Source: Rhodoferax sp. (GTDB taxonomy: Bacteria; Pseudomonadota; Gammaproteobacteria; Burkholderiales; Burkholderiaceae_C). From it: a DNA stretch of 40,479 nt. A program made the translations under genes and the position numbers. Numbering within the stretch: position 1 is the first letter of the stretch; every line of letters begins with the position of its first letter. Location of the stretch: positions 1 to 40,479 of the forward strand of contig SHXM01000007.1 of NCBI GenBank assembly GCA_009693325.1, written 5' to 3'. A model generated the notes under the pieces. The model was not told the origin of the DNA. It made no database searches and saw only the letters and a list, made by a program, of their open reading frames with translations. This document shows, one piece after another, positions 15,273 through 23,782 of this stretch.

Positions 15273-16559
15273 TCAAGGGGAGGCGGGCTTGCTGCGGGCC
15301 GAGCCCTGCACCATGTCAAAGCGGAATAACCGGCACTCCAGCGGGCCGTTCCACATGGGCACGCGGCGCGATTCTTTCAGGCGCATCTTGCCGGGCAGTT
15401 TCAGATCAGGCGTGAGCACCCAGGCGCTCCAGCCGGCATAGTGCTTTTTCCAGTGGGCGCTGAGTTGGCTGAAAAACGCGCCGTCCTCGCCGCCTGTGCC
15501 CCCCTGGCTGGCCACCTGCGCCTGTTCCCGGCCGCCGGCGCGCTGGGCGCCGGCCACACCGGCCACCTCGATGCGCTCGCCGTAGGGCGGGTTAACCAGC
15601 ATCACGCCGGGCTGGTCGCAGGGCGGCAAGCGTTGCAGCGCGTCGCCGCCGCGAAACTCGATCAGGTCGGCCACGCCAGCACGCTGTGCGTTGCGCTGGG
15701 CAAAGTCCACCATCCGGAACGCCACATCGCTGCCAAAAATAATGGGTTTTTGGCCTGCCGCTCTTGTTACTTCTGCCTCTTTTGCTTCATTTTTTATAGC
15801 ATCCCAGACGTGCCGGGCAAACAGCAGGTAGTGCTCAAAGGCAAAGCGGCGGCCGCTGCCTGCGGCGATGTTGCAGGCCATTTGCGCGGCCTCGATGGCA
15901 ATGGTGCCGCTGCCACAGCAGGGGTCATACAGCGGCGACAGGTCGCCCTCGCCAGCTAGCCAGCCACTGGCGGCCAGCATGGCAGCAGCCAGGGTTTCCT
16001 TCAACGGCGCCTCGCCCTTGTCCTCGCGCCAGCCGCGCTTGAACAGCGGCTCACCCGAGGTGTCGATGTAGAGCGAACAGCCGTCGGTGCTCAGGTGGGC
16101 AAAAATGCGCACATCAGGCCAATGGGTGTCCACATCGGGGCGCACGCCGTTGGCCTTGACGCGAAAGCGGTCGCACACCGCGTCCTTCACCTTCAGCGCG
16201 GCAAAGTTCAGGCTGGTTAGCGGGCTGTGCTGGGCCGTCACCTCCACCTTGATGCTTTGGCGCGGAGTGAACCAGGCCTCCCAGGCCACCTCGCTGGCGG
16301 CGCGGTAAAGGTCTTGCTCGTTGCGGTACTCGGTGTAAGACAGCAGCACCAACACCCGCTGCGCCAGCCGGCTGTGCAGGTTGAGCAGCATCACATCGCG
16401 CCAGGCCCCAGTCACGGCCACGCCGCCACGGCGTTTTTGTACCGACTGGCCACCCAGCCCGGTGATGTGTTGTACCTCTAGAAACAGGTACTCCTCCACG
16501 CCGGCGGCGCAGGGCAAAAACAATTGGAACTGGTTCAAGCCGGACCCCTGACTTGCCAA
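15273..16559 (-). CDS. THUMP-domain class I SAM-dependent RNA methyltransferase (RlmL N-terminal-half-like)
   Basis: A 428-residue RNA guanine-N2 methyltransferase of the COG0116 family, related to the half of E. coli RlmL that makes m2G2445 in 23S rRNA. Seen: N-terminal ferredoxin-like start LPCAAGVEEYLFLEV, a THUMP region to about residue 175, DTSGEPLFKRGWR, APLKETLAAAML, SAM motif I YDPCCGSGTIAIEAA, and the catalytic NPPYGERI near 322-329. The fused RlmK part is absent, which is usual outside enterobacteria. There is a Gly/Ala/Gln-rich insert after NPPYGERI. The start is uncertain: TTG at 16559 directly follows the rpoN stop codon in the same frame, and no ATG occurs before residue 57. It is translated with rpoN. 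Confidence 0.87.
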   Translation of the reverse strand: MASQGSGLNQFQLFLPCAAGVEEYLFLEVQHITGLGGQSVQKRRGGVAVTGAWRDVMLLNLHSRLAQRVLVLLSYTEYRNEQDLYRAASEVAWEAWFTPRQSIKVEVTAQHSPLTSLNFAALKVKDAVCDRFRVKANGVRPDVDTHWPDVRIFAHLSTDGCSLYIDTSGEPLFKRGWREDKGEAPLKETLAAAMLAASGWLAGEGDLSPLYDPCCGSGTIAIEAAQMACNIAAGSGRRFAFEHYLLFARHVWDAIKNEAKEAEVTRAAGQKPIIFGSDVAFRMVDFAQRNAQRAGVADLIEFRGGDALQRLPPCDQPGVMLVNPPYGERIEVAGVAGAQRAGGREQAQVASQGGTGGEDGAFFSQLSAHWKKHYAGWSAWVLTPDLKLPGKMRLKESRRVPMWNGPLECRLFRFDMVQGSARSKPASP

Positions 16560-18152
16560 TTACAGGGTCTTGCGCAAGGAGGCCGGGGCAATGCGCAGGC
16601 TCTCACGGTATTTGGCTACGGTGCGCCGGGCGCAGGCGATGCCTTGTTCCTTGAGCATGTCGGCGATCTGGTTGTCACTGAGCGGCTTTTTAAGGTTCTC
16701 GGCGGCGACAAACTGCTTGATCAAGGCCCGCACCGCCGTGCTGGAGGCACTGCTGCCTGAGTCGGTTCCCAGGCCAGAACCAAAAAAATACTTGAGCTCG
16801 AAAGTACCAAACGGCGTGGCCATGTATTTGGCTGTGGTCACCCGGCTGATGGTGCTCTCGTGCAGGCCGAGTTCGTCGGCAATCTCGCGCAGCACCAGCG
16901 GGCGCATGGCAAGCTCGCCATGTTGAAAAAAGCTTTTCTGCCGCTCCACAATGGCGGTGCTCACCCGCAAAATAGTGTCAAAGCGTTGTTGAATGTTTTT
17001 GATGAACCAGCGGGCTTCTTGCAGGCGCTGCTGCAGGGCTGCGTGGTTGGAGGAGTCGCGTCCGCCGCCTTTGTGCTGGCGCAGGGCATTGGCATAGATG
17101 TCATGCACGCGCAAACGCGGCATCACATCGGCATTGAGTTGCACCCGAAAACGCACCGCAGCGCCGCGGCCAACTGCGAGCACAAGCACATCGGGCACCA
17201 GAATATTGCGCTCAACATTGACAAAGCGCCGCCCAGGCTTGGGCTCGAGTCTGCCAATCAAGGCAATCGCTTCGCGCACCGCGGCCTCGCTGGTGCTGCA
17301 CAGCGGCGCCAGGCGTTTGACATCCCGGCGTGCCAGCAAATCCATGCTTTGCGCGCAAATGCTCAGGGCCACGTGCAAAGCTGCCTCACGCGCGGGCGGC
17401 AAGGCATCGGCTTGCAGCAGGGCCCGTATTTGCAGGCGCAAACATTCGCCCAGATCAGCCGCACCCACACCGATCGGATCCATGCTTTGCAGCAGGCGCA
17501 GGGCCACCGTGAAGTGGTGCACCAGGTTGTCGATTTGGTCTTCCTCGTCACCTGCCAGCCCAATCGCCAAAGCCTCCAGCGAATCCTCCAGGTAGCCATC
17601 TTCATTGAGCGATTCAATCACAAACCGCAGGGCGGCCTGATCGGCGGCGCCAAGGCGCAGGCTCAGGGCCTGCCTGTGCAGATGGTTTTGCAGCGACTCT
17701 TGGGTGCGCGCCAGCTCGGTGGCGTCGAACTCGTCGCCGCCTTCCAGGTTATTGCCGTGTGCCCGGGCCTCGCCGCCCCACTCGCTGTCGTCTGGGGCAA
17801 TCGAGGCGCTGCCATCGCCCTCCCAGCTTTGGCCGTCGTCCTCTGCCTCGGTGGCGCTGGGTGCATCGTTGTCGCTGCCTGATTTGGTCTCGGTGGCATA
17901 GTCGCTGCCGGAGTAAATCGCTGATTCAGCCTCCAGGTCATCGATTTTGACTGGTATGTCGGAGCGCTCCAGACCAAAGTCTTCGCGTGGCGCCTCGGTA
18001 GCCTCGCGCTCCAGAAACGGGTTGTCATCGAGCATCTGGTCGATTTCCTGCCCCAGCTCCAGGGTTGAGAGCTGCAGCAAGCGGATCGATTGCTGCAACT
18101 GTGGCGTCAGCGCAAGATGCTGCGAGGTCCGCAGGGACAAGCCCTGCTTCAC
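16560..18152 (-). CDS. rpoN: RNA polymerase sigma-54 factor
   Basis: A 530-residue sigma-54, which directs RNA polymerase to -24/-12 promoters and needs AAA+ activators. Seen: region I with the Gln/Leu-rich LRTSQHLALTPQLQQSIRLL and LELGQEI, a long acidic region II (about 55-150), the core-binding domain, the helix-turn-helix VLREIADELGLHESTISRVT, and the RpoN box ARRTVAKYRE at 508-517. The GTG at 18152 has GGAGG 6 bases upstream, which decides the start. The C-terminus ALFKYRESL-type ending is normal, and no residues look lost. It follows lptB by 61 bp, the classic lptAB-rpoN order of proteobacteria. Confidence 0.97.
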   Translation of the reverse strand: MKQGLSLRTSQHLALTPQLQQSIRLLQLSTLELGQEIDQMLDDNPFLEREATEAPREDFGLERSDIPVKIDDLEAESAIYSGSDYATETKSGSDNDAPSATEAEDDGQSWEGDGSASIAPDDSEWGGEARAHGNNLEGGDEFDATELARTQESLQNHLHRQALSLRLGAADQAALRFVIESLNEDGYLEDSLEALAIGLAGDEEDQIDNLVHHFTVALRLLQSMDPIGVGAADLGECLRLQIRALLQADALPPAREAALHVALSICAQSMDLLARRDVKRLAPLCSTSEAAVREAIALIGRLEPKPGRRFVNVERNILVPDVLVLAVGRGAAVRFRVQLNADVMPRLRVHDIYANALRQHKGGGRDSSNHAALQQRLQEARWFIKNIQQRFDTILRVSTAIVERQKSFFQHGELAMRPLVLREIADELGLHESTISRVTTAKYMATPFGTFELKYFFGSGLGTDSGSSASSTAVRALIKQFVAAENLKKPLSDNQIADMLKEQGIACARRTVAKYRESLRIAPASLRKTL

Positions 18153-18213
18153 CCGATGCCTCCGCCAGCGGCCGGTTGTCGCAGTGAATTGGTTTCAGGT
18201 GGCCTGGCCAAGC

Positions 18214-19011
18214 TTACATCCTGAAGTGTTCGCCCAGATAGACCCGGCGAACGTCGGCATCATTGACGATCTCGGCCGGTGTTCCCTGGGCCAGCACCCG
18301 GCCATCGTTGATGATGTAAGCGTGGTCGCAGATGCCAAGGGTTTCACGCACATTGTGGTCGGTAATCAGCACGCCGATGCCGCGCTGCTTGAGAAAGCTG
18401 ATGATGCGCTGGATCTCGATCACGGCAATAGGGTCGATACCGGCAAACGGCTCGTCGAGCAAAATAAAGCGCGGCTGGGTGGCCAAGGCCCGTGCAATTT
18501 CGACGCGCCTGCGCTCGCCGCCAGACAGGGCCAGTGCCGGGCTCATGCGCAGGTGCTCCACCCGCAGATCCGTCAATAGCGCCCCCAGACGCAGCTCAAT
18601 TTCCTGCTGCGCCAGGGGCTTGCCGGCGGCATCCCGCTGCAGCTCCAGCACAGCGCGCACATTGTCTTGTACGTTGAGCTTTCGAAAGATCGAGGGCTCT
18701 TGCGGCAGGTAGCTCAAACCCAGCCTGGCACGGCGGTGGATTGGCATGCGCTCGATGGACTGGCCGTCCAGCCGAATGTCGCCCGCGCTCGGCCGCACCA
18801 GGCCGACGATCATGTAAAACGAGGTGGTCTTGCCCGCGCCGTTTGGCCCCAGCAGGCCCACCACCTCGCCCTTGCGCACCATCAGCGAGACATCCTTCAC
18901 CACATGGCGGCTGCCGTAGGATTTGCCGAGTTGCTTGGCCTCCAGGTGGCTGTCGCTGTGCGGGTCAAGCACCCGCGCCTGCGCAGCCGCCAGGGTGACA
19001 TCGGTTTTCAC
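18214..19011 (-). CDS. lptB: LPS export ABC transporter ATP-binding protein
   Basis: A 265-residue ATPase that, with the LptFG permease, extracts lipopolysaccharide from the inner membrane. Seen: Walker [10 protein letters not shown] at 55-63, Q-loop Gln104, signature LSGGE at 162-166, Walker [11 protein letters not shown] at 182-191, H-loop His219, and FAGIDPIAV, a hallmark of LptB. It has about 20 extra N-terminal residues against the usual 241. The start is kept because its ATG overlaps the lptA stop by 4 bp (ATGA), so the pair is translationally coupled. LptFG and LptC genes are not in the window. Confidence 0.96.
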   Translation of the reverse strand: MKTDVTLAAAQARVLDPHSDSHLEAKQLGKSYGSRHVVKDVSLMVRKGEVVGLLGPNGAGKTTSFYMIVGLVRPSAGDIRLDGQSIERMPIHRRARLGLSYLPQEPSIFRKLNVQDNVRAVLELQRDAAGKPLAQQEIELRLGALLTDLRVEHLRMSPALALSGGERRRVEIARALATQPRFILLDEPFAGIDPIAVIEIQRIISFLKQRGIGVLITDHNVRETLGICDHAYIINDGRVLAQGTPAEIVNDADVRRVYLGEHFRM

Positions 19012-19562
19012 TTAGACGGGGTCTCGGGCTTAGGCATCAGCGTGGCCCGTACCCGGCCGGCAGGAGCGCCGGGAGTTGCCGAAGCTGCGCCGCCGTCGAC
19101 ATTGAACACCTCTGTGGTGTTGTCATACAAAATCACCTGCCCGGTCAACTCGTCATTCAGGGTGCTGCCTCGGTAGCGCCGCAGCTGTGCGCGTTTGGAG
19201 AATTTGACGGTGTCGGCCCGCCCGTCATATTCGATGATTTCGGCCTCGCCCTCCACATACTCGTCAACACTGTCGCGTTTTTGGCGGTAGAAGGCCAGCT
19301 TGCCCGGCTCGGCCGTGACCAGGCCATATTGGTTGCCCTGGGCATCCTGGCGGACTTCGATCCTGGCGCCTCGAATCACAATACTGCCCTTGGTCACGAC
19401 AACCCGGCCGGTGAACACACTGGTTTGTTTTGGCTCGTCATGCCGCAGGGTGTCAGCCTCGACATTCATGGGCTTGTTGCGATCAGCTTTCTCGGCCTGA
19501 GCCAAGCTGGCCTGAGCGCTCAGCGCCAGAGCCAACAGCCACACAGATGCAGTAGATTTCAT
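19008..19562 (-). CDS. lptA: Lipopolysaccharide transport periplasmic protein
   Basis: A 184-residue periplasmic bridge protein of the Lpt machine. Seen: a Sec signal [16 protein letters not shown], mature start [20 protein letters not shown], then the OstA-type beta-jellyroll repeats [21 protein letters not shown] and [20 protein letters not shown]. The C-terminal 25 residues are Ala/Pro/Gly-rich and variable in the family. The usual upstream neighbour lptC is missing; the gene instead follows dsbA after 90 bp that contain a candidate promoter. It overlaps lptB by 4 bp. Confidence 0.95.
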   Translation of the reverse strand: MKSTASVWLLALALSAQASLAQAEKADRNKPMNVEADTLRHDEPKQTSVFTGRVVVTKGSIVIRGARIEVRQDAQGNQYGLVTAEPGKLAFYRQKRDSVDEYVEGEAEIIEYDGRADTVKFSKRAQLRRYRGSTLNDELTGQVILYDNTTEVFNVDGGAASATPGAPAGRVRATLMPKPETPSK

Positions 19563-19592
19563 GGGGCACGAATCTTGCGTAAATATCGGCCC

Positions 19593-19623
19593 ATTGTACG
19601 GGCAGCGCTGCCCCCGCGGTCAA
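19593..19623 (-). promoter_or_regulatory. Candidate promoter for lptA-lptB-rpoN with a palindromic spacer
   Basis: Read on the minus strand: TTGACC (19623-19618), a 19-base spacer, then TACAAT (19598-19593), about 30 bp before the lptA ATG. The spacer holds the perfect 14-bp palindrome GGGCAGCGCTGCCC (19600-19613). The spacing is longer than ideal. The palindrome may instead be a hairpin ending the dsbA transcript. Confidence 0.4.
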
Positions 19624-19652
19624 GCGGGCCAAGCCTGACAGCGCCGGCGGCG

Positions 19653-20303
19653 TCAGCGTCCGCTGCGAACCTCTGCGGTGAGGAAATCGGCCACCTTGAG
19701 TGCCCGCTCCATGCTTTGCGCCAGGGTACTGTCAATGTAAAAACGCCCCGCTACGCCAAGTGCGGGCACACCCTCCACCTTGTAGGTGTTTTGCAGCTGG
19801 GTGCCGCGGGTGGCCTTGGTCGATGCAGAAAAAGAGTTGTACTGCTCGGTGAACTTGGCCCTGTCCACTCCCTGCTTGGCAGCCCAATCGGCGATTTCGG
19901 CGGCGCTGGCCAGCTTGAGCTTGTCAACATGGATGGCGGCAAACACCTGGGCATGCAACTTGGCCAGCAGTCCCAGGGCTTCCAGTGCGTAGTACAAACG
20001 CTGCTGCGGCACAAAATCGTCCCGAAAGGCAACCGGCACGCGGCGCAAGGCAACATCTTTTGGCAGGGCTTTGGCCCAGGCATTGAGCGCTGGCTCAAAG
20101 GCATTGCAGTGCGAGCAGCTGTACCAAAAAAACTCCACCACCTCGATCTTGCCCCGCGCTGCCTCTACCGGTGCGGGTTTGTCGAGCACCAGGTAGTCGG
20201 TGCCCGCAACCGGTGGCTTGGTTTGGGCCAGCATCTGGCCGGGCAAGGCCGCTACAGCGGCCAGACCAACACCCGACAGCACAGAAAAATTACGACGTTT
20301 CAT
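19653..20303 (-). CDS. dsbA: Thiol:disulfide interchange protein DsbA
   Basis: A 216-residue periplasmic oxidant that forms disulfides in exported proteins. Seen: the signal start MKRRNFSVLSGVGLAAVAALP, ending near MLAQT, the active site C63-S-H-C66 in FFWYSCSHCNAFEP, and the cis-proline loop EGVPALGV. The CSHC dipeptide differs from the CPHC of E. coli but is common in Burkholderiales DsbA. The ATG at 20303 is preferred to an upstream in-frame start because it begins the signal peptide. It lies between the SPOR gene (64 bp upstream) and lptA, a lineage-typical arrangement. A DsbB partner is not in view. Confidence 0.93.
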   Translation of the reverse strand: MKRRNFSVLSGVGLAAVAALPGQMLAQTKPPVAGTDYLVLDKPAPVEAARGKIEVVEFFWYSCSHCNAFEPALNAWAKALPKDVALRRVPVAFRDDFVPQQRLYYALEALGLLAKLHAQVFAAIHVDKLKLASAAEIADWAAKQGVDRAKFTEQYNSFSASTKATRGTQLQNTYKVEGVPALGVAGRFYIDSTLAQSMERALKVADFLTAEVRSGR

Positions 20304-20367
20304 ACGCTCAGACTCCAATAAAAAAGCATCAGACCCGGCTCGATGCGGAAAAGTTCAAGGCCAATTC

Positions 20368-21027
20368 TTAGCGCTGGACCCGCACCAACGCGGTTTCCAG
20401 ACCAGTGGTATCCAATTTGTCTTTGGTACGCTCGGCCTCTTCGCGTCGCTCAAAGGGGCCCACCCGCACGCGGTGGACCATGCGGCCCGACTGCTCGCGC
20501 TCGGTCACCCGGGTCTCGACGCCGCTGAGTGACAGGCGCGCGCGCAGCGCCTCGGCTTCGTCGGCTGATCGGAAAGCGCCTACCTGGACAAAGTAAACAA
20601 AGGGTTCAAGTGTGCTTAGCGCAGCGCCTATGGCAGGGGCGGCTGCTGGTGCTGCTGTCCTGGCCCGAGCCAGGTCGCCCAGAGGGTCGGCAGAGGTGGC
20701 GGCGGGTTTGGCATCTGCCCTGGCTGGCGGCCCGCCGGCGGGTGAGCTGGCTGCGGCTGCCACCGCACTGGCTGGTTCCGAGGCCGCTGCCGCGGCGGCA
20801 GATGCTGCTGGTTTGGCCGGATTTTTGCCGTAAAGCGGAGCGTTGGGATCCCAGTCTTTGTTTTTCCGGCTCTCAGCGGCATCCTGTTCAGCGGTTCGGC
20901 TCTGCCCCTTGCTTAAAAACGGGACCGGTACCCGAGTCACATACACCGCCACCGCCAACGCCGCCCCCAGGCCCACAAGCACTCCGATGATCAAACCCAC
21001 CAGGGTTCCACCGCGTTGCTGTTTCAT
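20368..21027 (-). CDS. SPOR-domain membrane protein
   Basis: A 219-residue single-pass inner-membrane protein. Seen: a short cytoplasmic start MKQQRGG, membrane segment near 8-30 (GTLVGLIIGVLVGLGAALAV), a low-complexity Ala/Pro-rich linker from about 60 to 145, and a C-terminal SPOR domain with FVYFVQVGAFRSADEAEALRA and HRVRVGPFERREEAERT. SPOR domains bind denuded glycan strands of septal peptidoglycan, so it resembles FtsN/DamX-like division proteins. It has no recognisable FtsN-specific motif. ATG 21027 starts just before the membrane segment; an in-frame start 8 codons upstream is possible. It follows argS by 20 bp. Confidence 0.9.
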   Translation of the reverse strand: MKQQRGGTLVGLIIGVLVGLGAALAVAVYVTRVPVPFLSKGQSRTAEQDAAESRKNKDWDPNAPLYGKNPAKPAASAAAAAASEPASAVAAAASSPAGGPPARADAKPAATSADPLGDLARARTAAPAAAPAIGAALSTLEPFVYFVQVGAFRSADEAEALRARLSLSGVETRVTEREQSGRMVHRVRVGPFERREEAERTKDKLDTTGLETALVRVQR

Positions 21028-21047
21028 CTCTGCACTCCGGAAAGCTT

Positions 21048-22721
21048 TCACATTTTTTGCGGGGCGCTCACGCCCAGCACCGCAAGTCCATTGTGCAACA
21101 CCTGAGCAGTGGCAGCGACCAAGGCCAACCTGGCCAGCTTGATGCCCTGGTCGTCCACCAAAATACGCTCGGCGTCGTAATAGCTGTGGTAGCAGGCGGC
21201 GAGTTCGCGCAGGTAAAAGGTGACATCGTGCGGGGCAAAGTCAGCCGCTGCAGCGCTCAACATCTCGGGGTATTTGGCCAGTAAAAGCATCAGCGACTGC
21301 GCCGGACTGCTGTTCAATGCGGCCAGGCTCACCTGCCCCAGGTTGGCGATATCGCCGCCCCAGGCCGCCAATACCGAGCAAATTCGGGCATGGGCGTATT
21401 GCACGTAGTACACCGGGTTGTCATTGTTTTTGGCCACTGCCAGGTCTACGTCAAAGGTGTACTCGGTGTCGGGCTTGCGGCTCAGCAGAAAAAAGCGCAC
21501 CGCGTCCCGGCTGGTCCACTCGATCAGGTCGCGCAGCGTGACATAGCTGCCCGCGCGCTTGGAGATCTTGACCTCTTCGCCCCCCTTGATCACCCGCACC
21601 ATGGTGTGCAACACATAGTCGGGGTAGCCCGGCGGCACGCCAACACCGGCAGCCTGCAGGCCGGCGCGCACCCGGGCGATGGTGCCGTGGTGGTCGGTGC
21701 CCTGGATATTGACGGCTTTTTTGAAGCCGCGCTCCCATTTGCTGATGTGGTAGGCCACGTCGGGCACAAAGTAGGTGTAGCTGCCGTCTCCCTTGCGCAT
21801 GACCCGGTCTTTGTCGTCGCCGTAGTCGGTCGACTTGAGCCACAGCGCGCCATCCTGTTCATAGGTTTTGCCAGCGGCTTGCAGCCGGCACACGGCGTCG
21901 TCGACCCGGCCGCTGCGGTAGAGGCTGCTTTCGAGGTAATAGTTGTCAAACTTGACAGCGAAGGCCTGCAGGTCAAGGTCTTGCTCGTGGCGCAAATAGG
22001 CCACGGCAAACTCGCGCAAATCATCGAGTGCTGTCACATCCCCCGAGGCCGTGAAGCTGCGGTCGTCAGCGGCCACGGTTTTCTTGGCTAAAAAATCCGT
22101 CGCAATGTCGGCGATGTATTCGCCGTTGTAAGCCTGCTCTGGCCACTCGGGGTCGCCTGGCTTACAGCCCTTGGCGCGCAGCTGGGTGCTGGTGGCCAAG
22201 GTGCTGATCTGCACGCCGGCATCGTTGTAATAGAACTCGCGGTACACCTCCCAGCCCTGGGTTTGGTACAGATTGCAAATTGCATCGCCCAGCGCGGCTT
22301 GGCGCCCGTGGCCCACGTGCAGCGGCCCGGTCGGGTTGGCCGAAACAAATTCGACCATCATCTTGTGTCCGCTGGCGGTTTGGCAGCCAAATTCGGCGCC
22401 CTGTGCCAGCACCGCAGGCACCACCTGTTGTTTGGCCTCAGGCGTCAGCCGGATATTGATAAAGCCTGGCCCGGCGATCTCCAGGGCCTCGGTCCAGCGC
22501 TGGTAGGGCTGGCTCTCAAGCAACTTGGCGCGCAGGGTTTCGGCGAGCTGGCGGGGGTTGAGTTTGAGCGGCTTGGCCAGTTGCATGGCGGCGGTGGTTG
22601 CGAGGTCGCCGTGGGCCGGCACTTTGGGCGACTCAAAAACCGCCTTGGCCCCGGCGCCCGGGCTCAGCGCCTCCAGTGCTTGTGCCAGCGCATCGAGCAG
22701 CTGTTGTTTGACAATTTGCAT
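21048..22721 (-). CDS. argS: Arginine--tRNA ligase
   Basis: A 557-residue class I aminoacyl-tRNA synthetase that charges tRNA-Arg. Seen: the N-terminal Add-1 domain, [16 protein letters not shown] with HVGH at 135-138 (the HIGH motif), YYNDAG, the Lys-rich [12 protein letters not shown] loop in the KMSK position, and the DALR anticodon-binding C-terminus ending [17 protein letters not shown]. Length is normal for the bacterial enzyme. The ATG at 22721 is followed by a typical amphipathic start. It is the first housekeeping gene of the minus-strand block, 48 bp after the LysR gene. Confidence 0.96.
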   Translation of the reverse strand: MQIVKQQLLDALAQALEALSPGAGAKAVFESPKVPAHGDLATTAAMQLAKPLKLNPRQLAETLRAKLLESQPYQRWTEALEIAGPGFINIRLTPEAKQQVVPAVLAQGAEFGCQTASGHKMMVEFVSANPTGPLHVGHGRQAALGDAICNLYQTQGWEVYREFYYNDAGVQISTLATSTQLRAKGCKPGDPEWPEQAYNGEYIADIATDFLAKKTVAADDRSFTASGDVTALDDLREFAVAYLRHEQDLDLQAFAVKFDNYYLESSLYRSGRVDDAVCRLQAAGKTYEQDGALWLKSTDYGDDKDRVMRKGDGSYTYFVPDVAYHISKWERGFKKAVNIQGTDHHGTIARVRAGLQAAGVGVPPGYPDYVLHTMVRVIKGGEEVKISKRAGSYVTLRDLIEWTSRDAVRFFLLSRKPDTEYTFDVDLAVAKNNDNPVYYVQYAHARICSVLAAWGGDIANLGQVSLAALNSSPAQSLMLLLAKYPEMLSAAAADFAPHDVTFYLRELAACYHSYYDAERILVDDQGIKLARLALVAATAQVLHNGLAVLGVSAPQKM

Positions 22722-22769
22722 CGAGAGATTTTAAGCGGCCGACCGGCTGCGCCAGTCGCAGCACCCGCC

Positions 22770-23690
22770 TCAGGGCCCCTGCCAGTAGCCCGCCTGGGCA
22801 TAGTGGTGTTTGAGAAAGTCGATCCAAAGCCGCACCCGCAGCGGCAAGTGCTTGGCATGGGCAAAAACCGCATAAATGCCGTTGGGTGGCGCAGCAAATT
22901 CTTCCAAAATAGACACCAAAGTGCCGGCTGCCACTTCGGCTTCGACCTCCCATGTGCTGCGCCAGGCGATGCCCAGACCCCGCAGGCACCAGTCATGCAG
23001 CACTTGCCCGTCTGAACAATCCAGCGGCCCAGCGGGCCTGATGTGTACCAACTCGCTGCCTTCGCCCCGTCCCACCTGGAACGCCCAGCCGCGGCTTTGC
23101 GAGGCATCGCTGGAGAGGCTCAGGCAATCAAAGCGGGCCAAGTCCTGCGGCCGCTGCGGCCGCCCGCAGCGCTGCAAAAAGCCCGGCGTGGCCACACACA
23201 GGCGCCGGTTGTCTGCCAGGCGCACGCTCACCAGCGACGAGTCGGGCAGGTCGCCCACCCGAACCGCACAGTCCACAGCCTCGCCAGCCAGGTCTACCAC
23301 CCGGTCGCTCAGGTTGAGCGAGATCGTGACCTCGGGGTGCTGCTGTCGAAAGCGCGGCACGAGGGGCGCCACATGCCGCCGCCCGAAACCCGCAGGTGCG
23401 GTGATGCGGAGGTGACCGCTGGCCTTGACCCCGCCAGCCGACACGCTGGCCTCGGCACTGGCCAGGTCGGCCAGCAGGCGCTGGCAGTCCTCCAAAAACG
23501 CGCTGCCCTCGTGGGTCAGTGTGATGCGTCGGGTGGTGCGCACCAGCAGTTTGACGCCCAGTCGTTCCTCCAGGGCGTCGAGCCGGCGGCCCATGATGGC
23601 GGGTGCCAGCCCTTCAGCCCGGGCGGCCGCGCTCAGGCTGCCCCGGGTGACCACCGAAACAAACGAGCTAAGTTGCTTGAGTTTGTCCAT
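22770..23690 (-). CDS. LysR-family transcriptional regulator
   Basis: A 306-residue LysR regulator. The N-terminal winged helix spans about 1-60 (LSSFVSVVTRGSLSAAARAE, then MGRRLDALEERLGVKLLVRT), and the effector-binding domain runs from about 90 to 295 with HLRITAPAGFGRRHVAPLVP. It belongs to the DsdC/AaeR-like group that begins with MDKL and carries the RITAPxxFGRRH signature. It is divergent from the amidase gene with a 92-bp shared control region, the usual layout for a LysR protein acting on its neighbour and on itself. The inducer is not known. Its gene end is 48 bp from argS, so transcription may run on. Confidence 0.93.
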   Translation of the reverse strand: MDKLKQLSSFVSVVTRGSLSAAARAEGLAPAIMGRRLDALEERLGVKLLVRTTRRITLTHEGSAFLEDCQRLLADLASAEASVSAGGVKASGHLRITAPAGFGRRHVAPLVPRFRQQHPEVTISLNLSDRVVDLAGEAVDCAVRVGDLPDSSLVSVRLADNRRLCVATPGFLQRCGRPQRPQDLARFDCLSLSSDASQSRGWAFQVGRGEGSELVHIRPAGPLDCSDGQVLHDWCLRGLGIAWRSTWEVEAEVAAGTLVSILEEFAAPPNGIYAVFAHAKHLPLRVRLWIDFLKHHYAQAGYWQGP

Positions 23691-23782
23691 GGGTTTGGAT
23701 TATGCGGCGCCGCCCTGAGCCGGCCGGGGGCAGGTGGTATAACCTAGAGCATCTTCATTTGGGCGTTTCGACGCTGCACACC

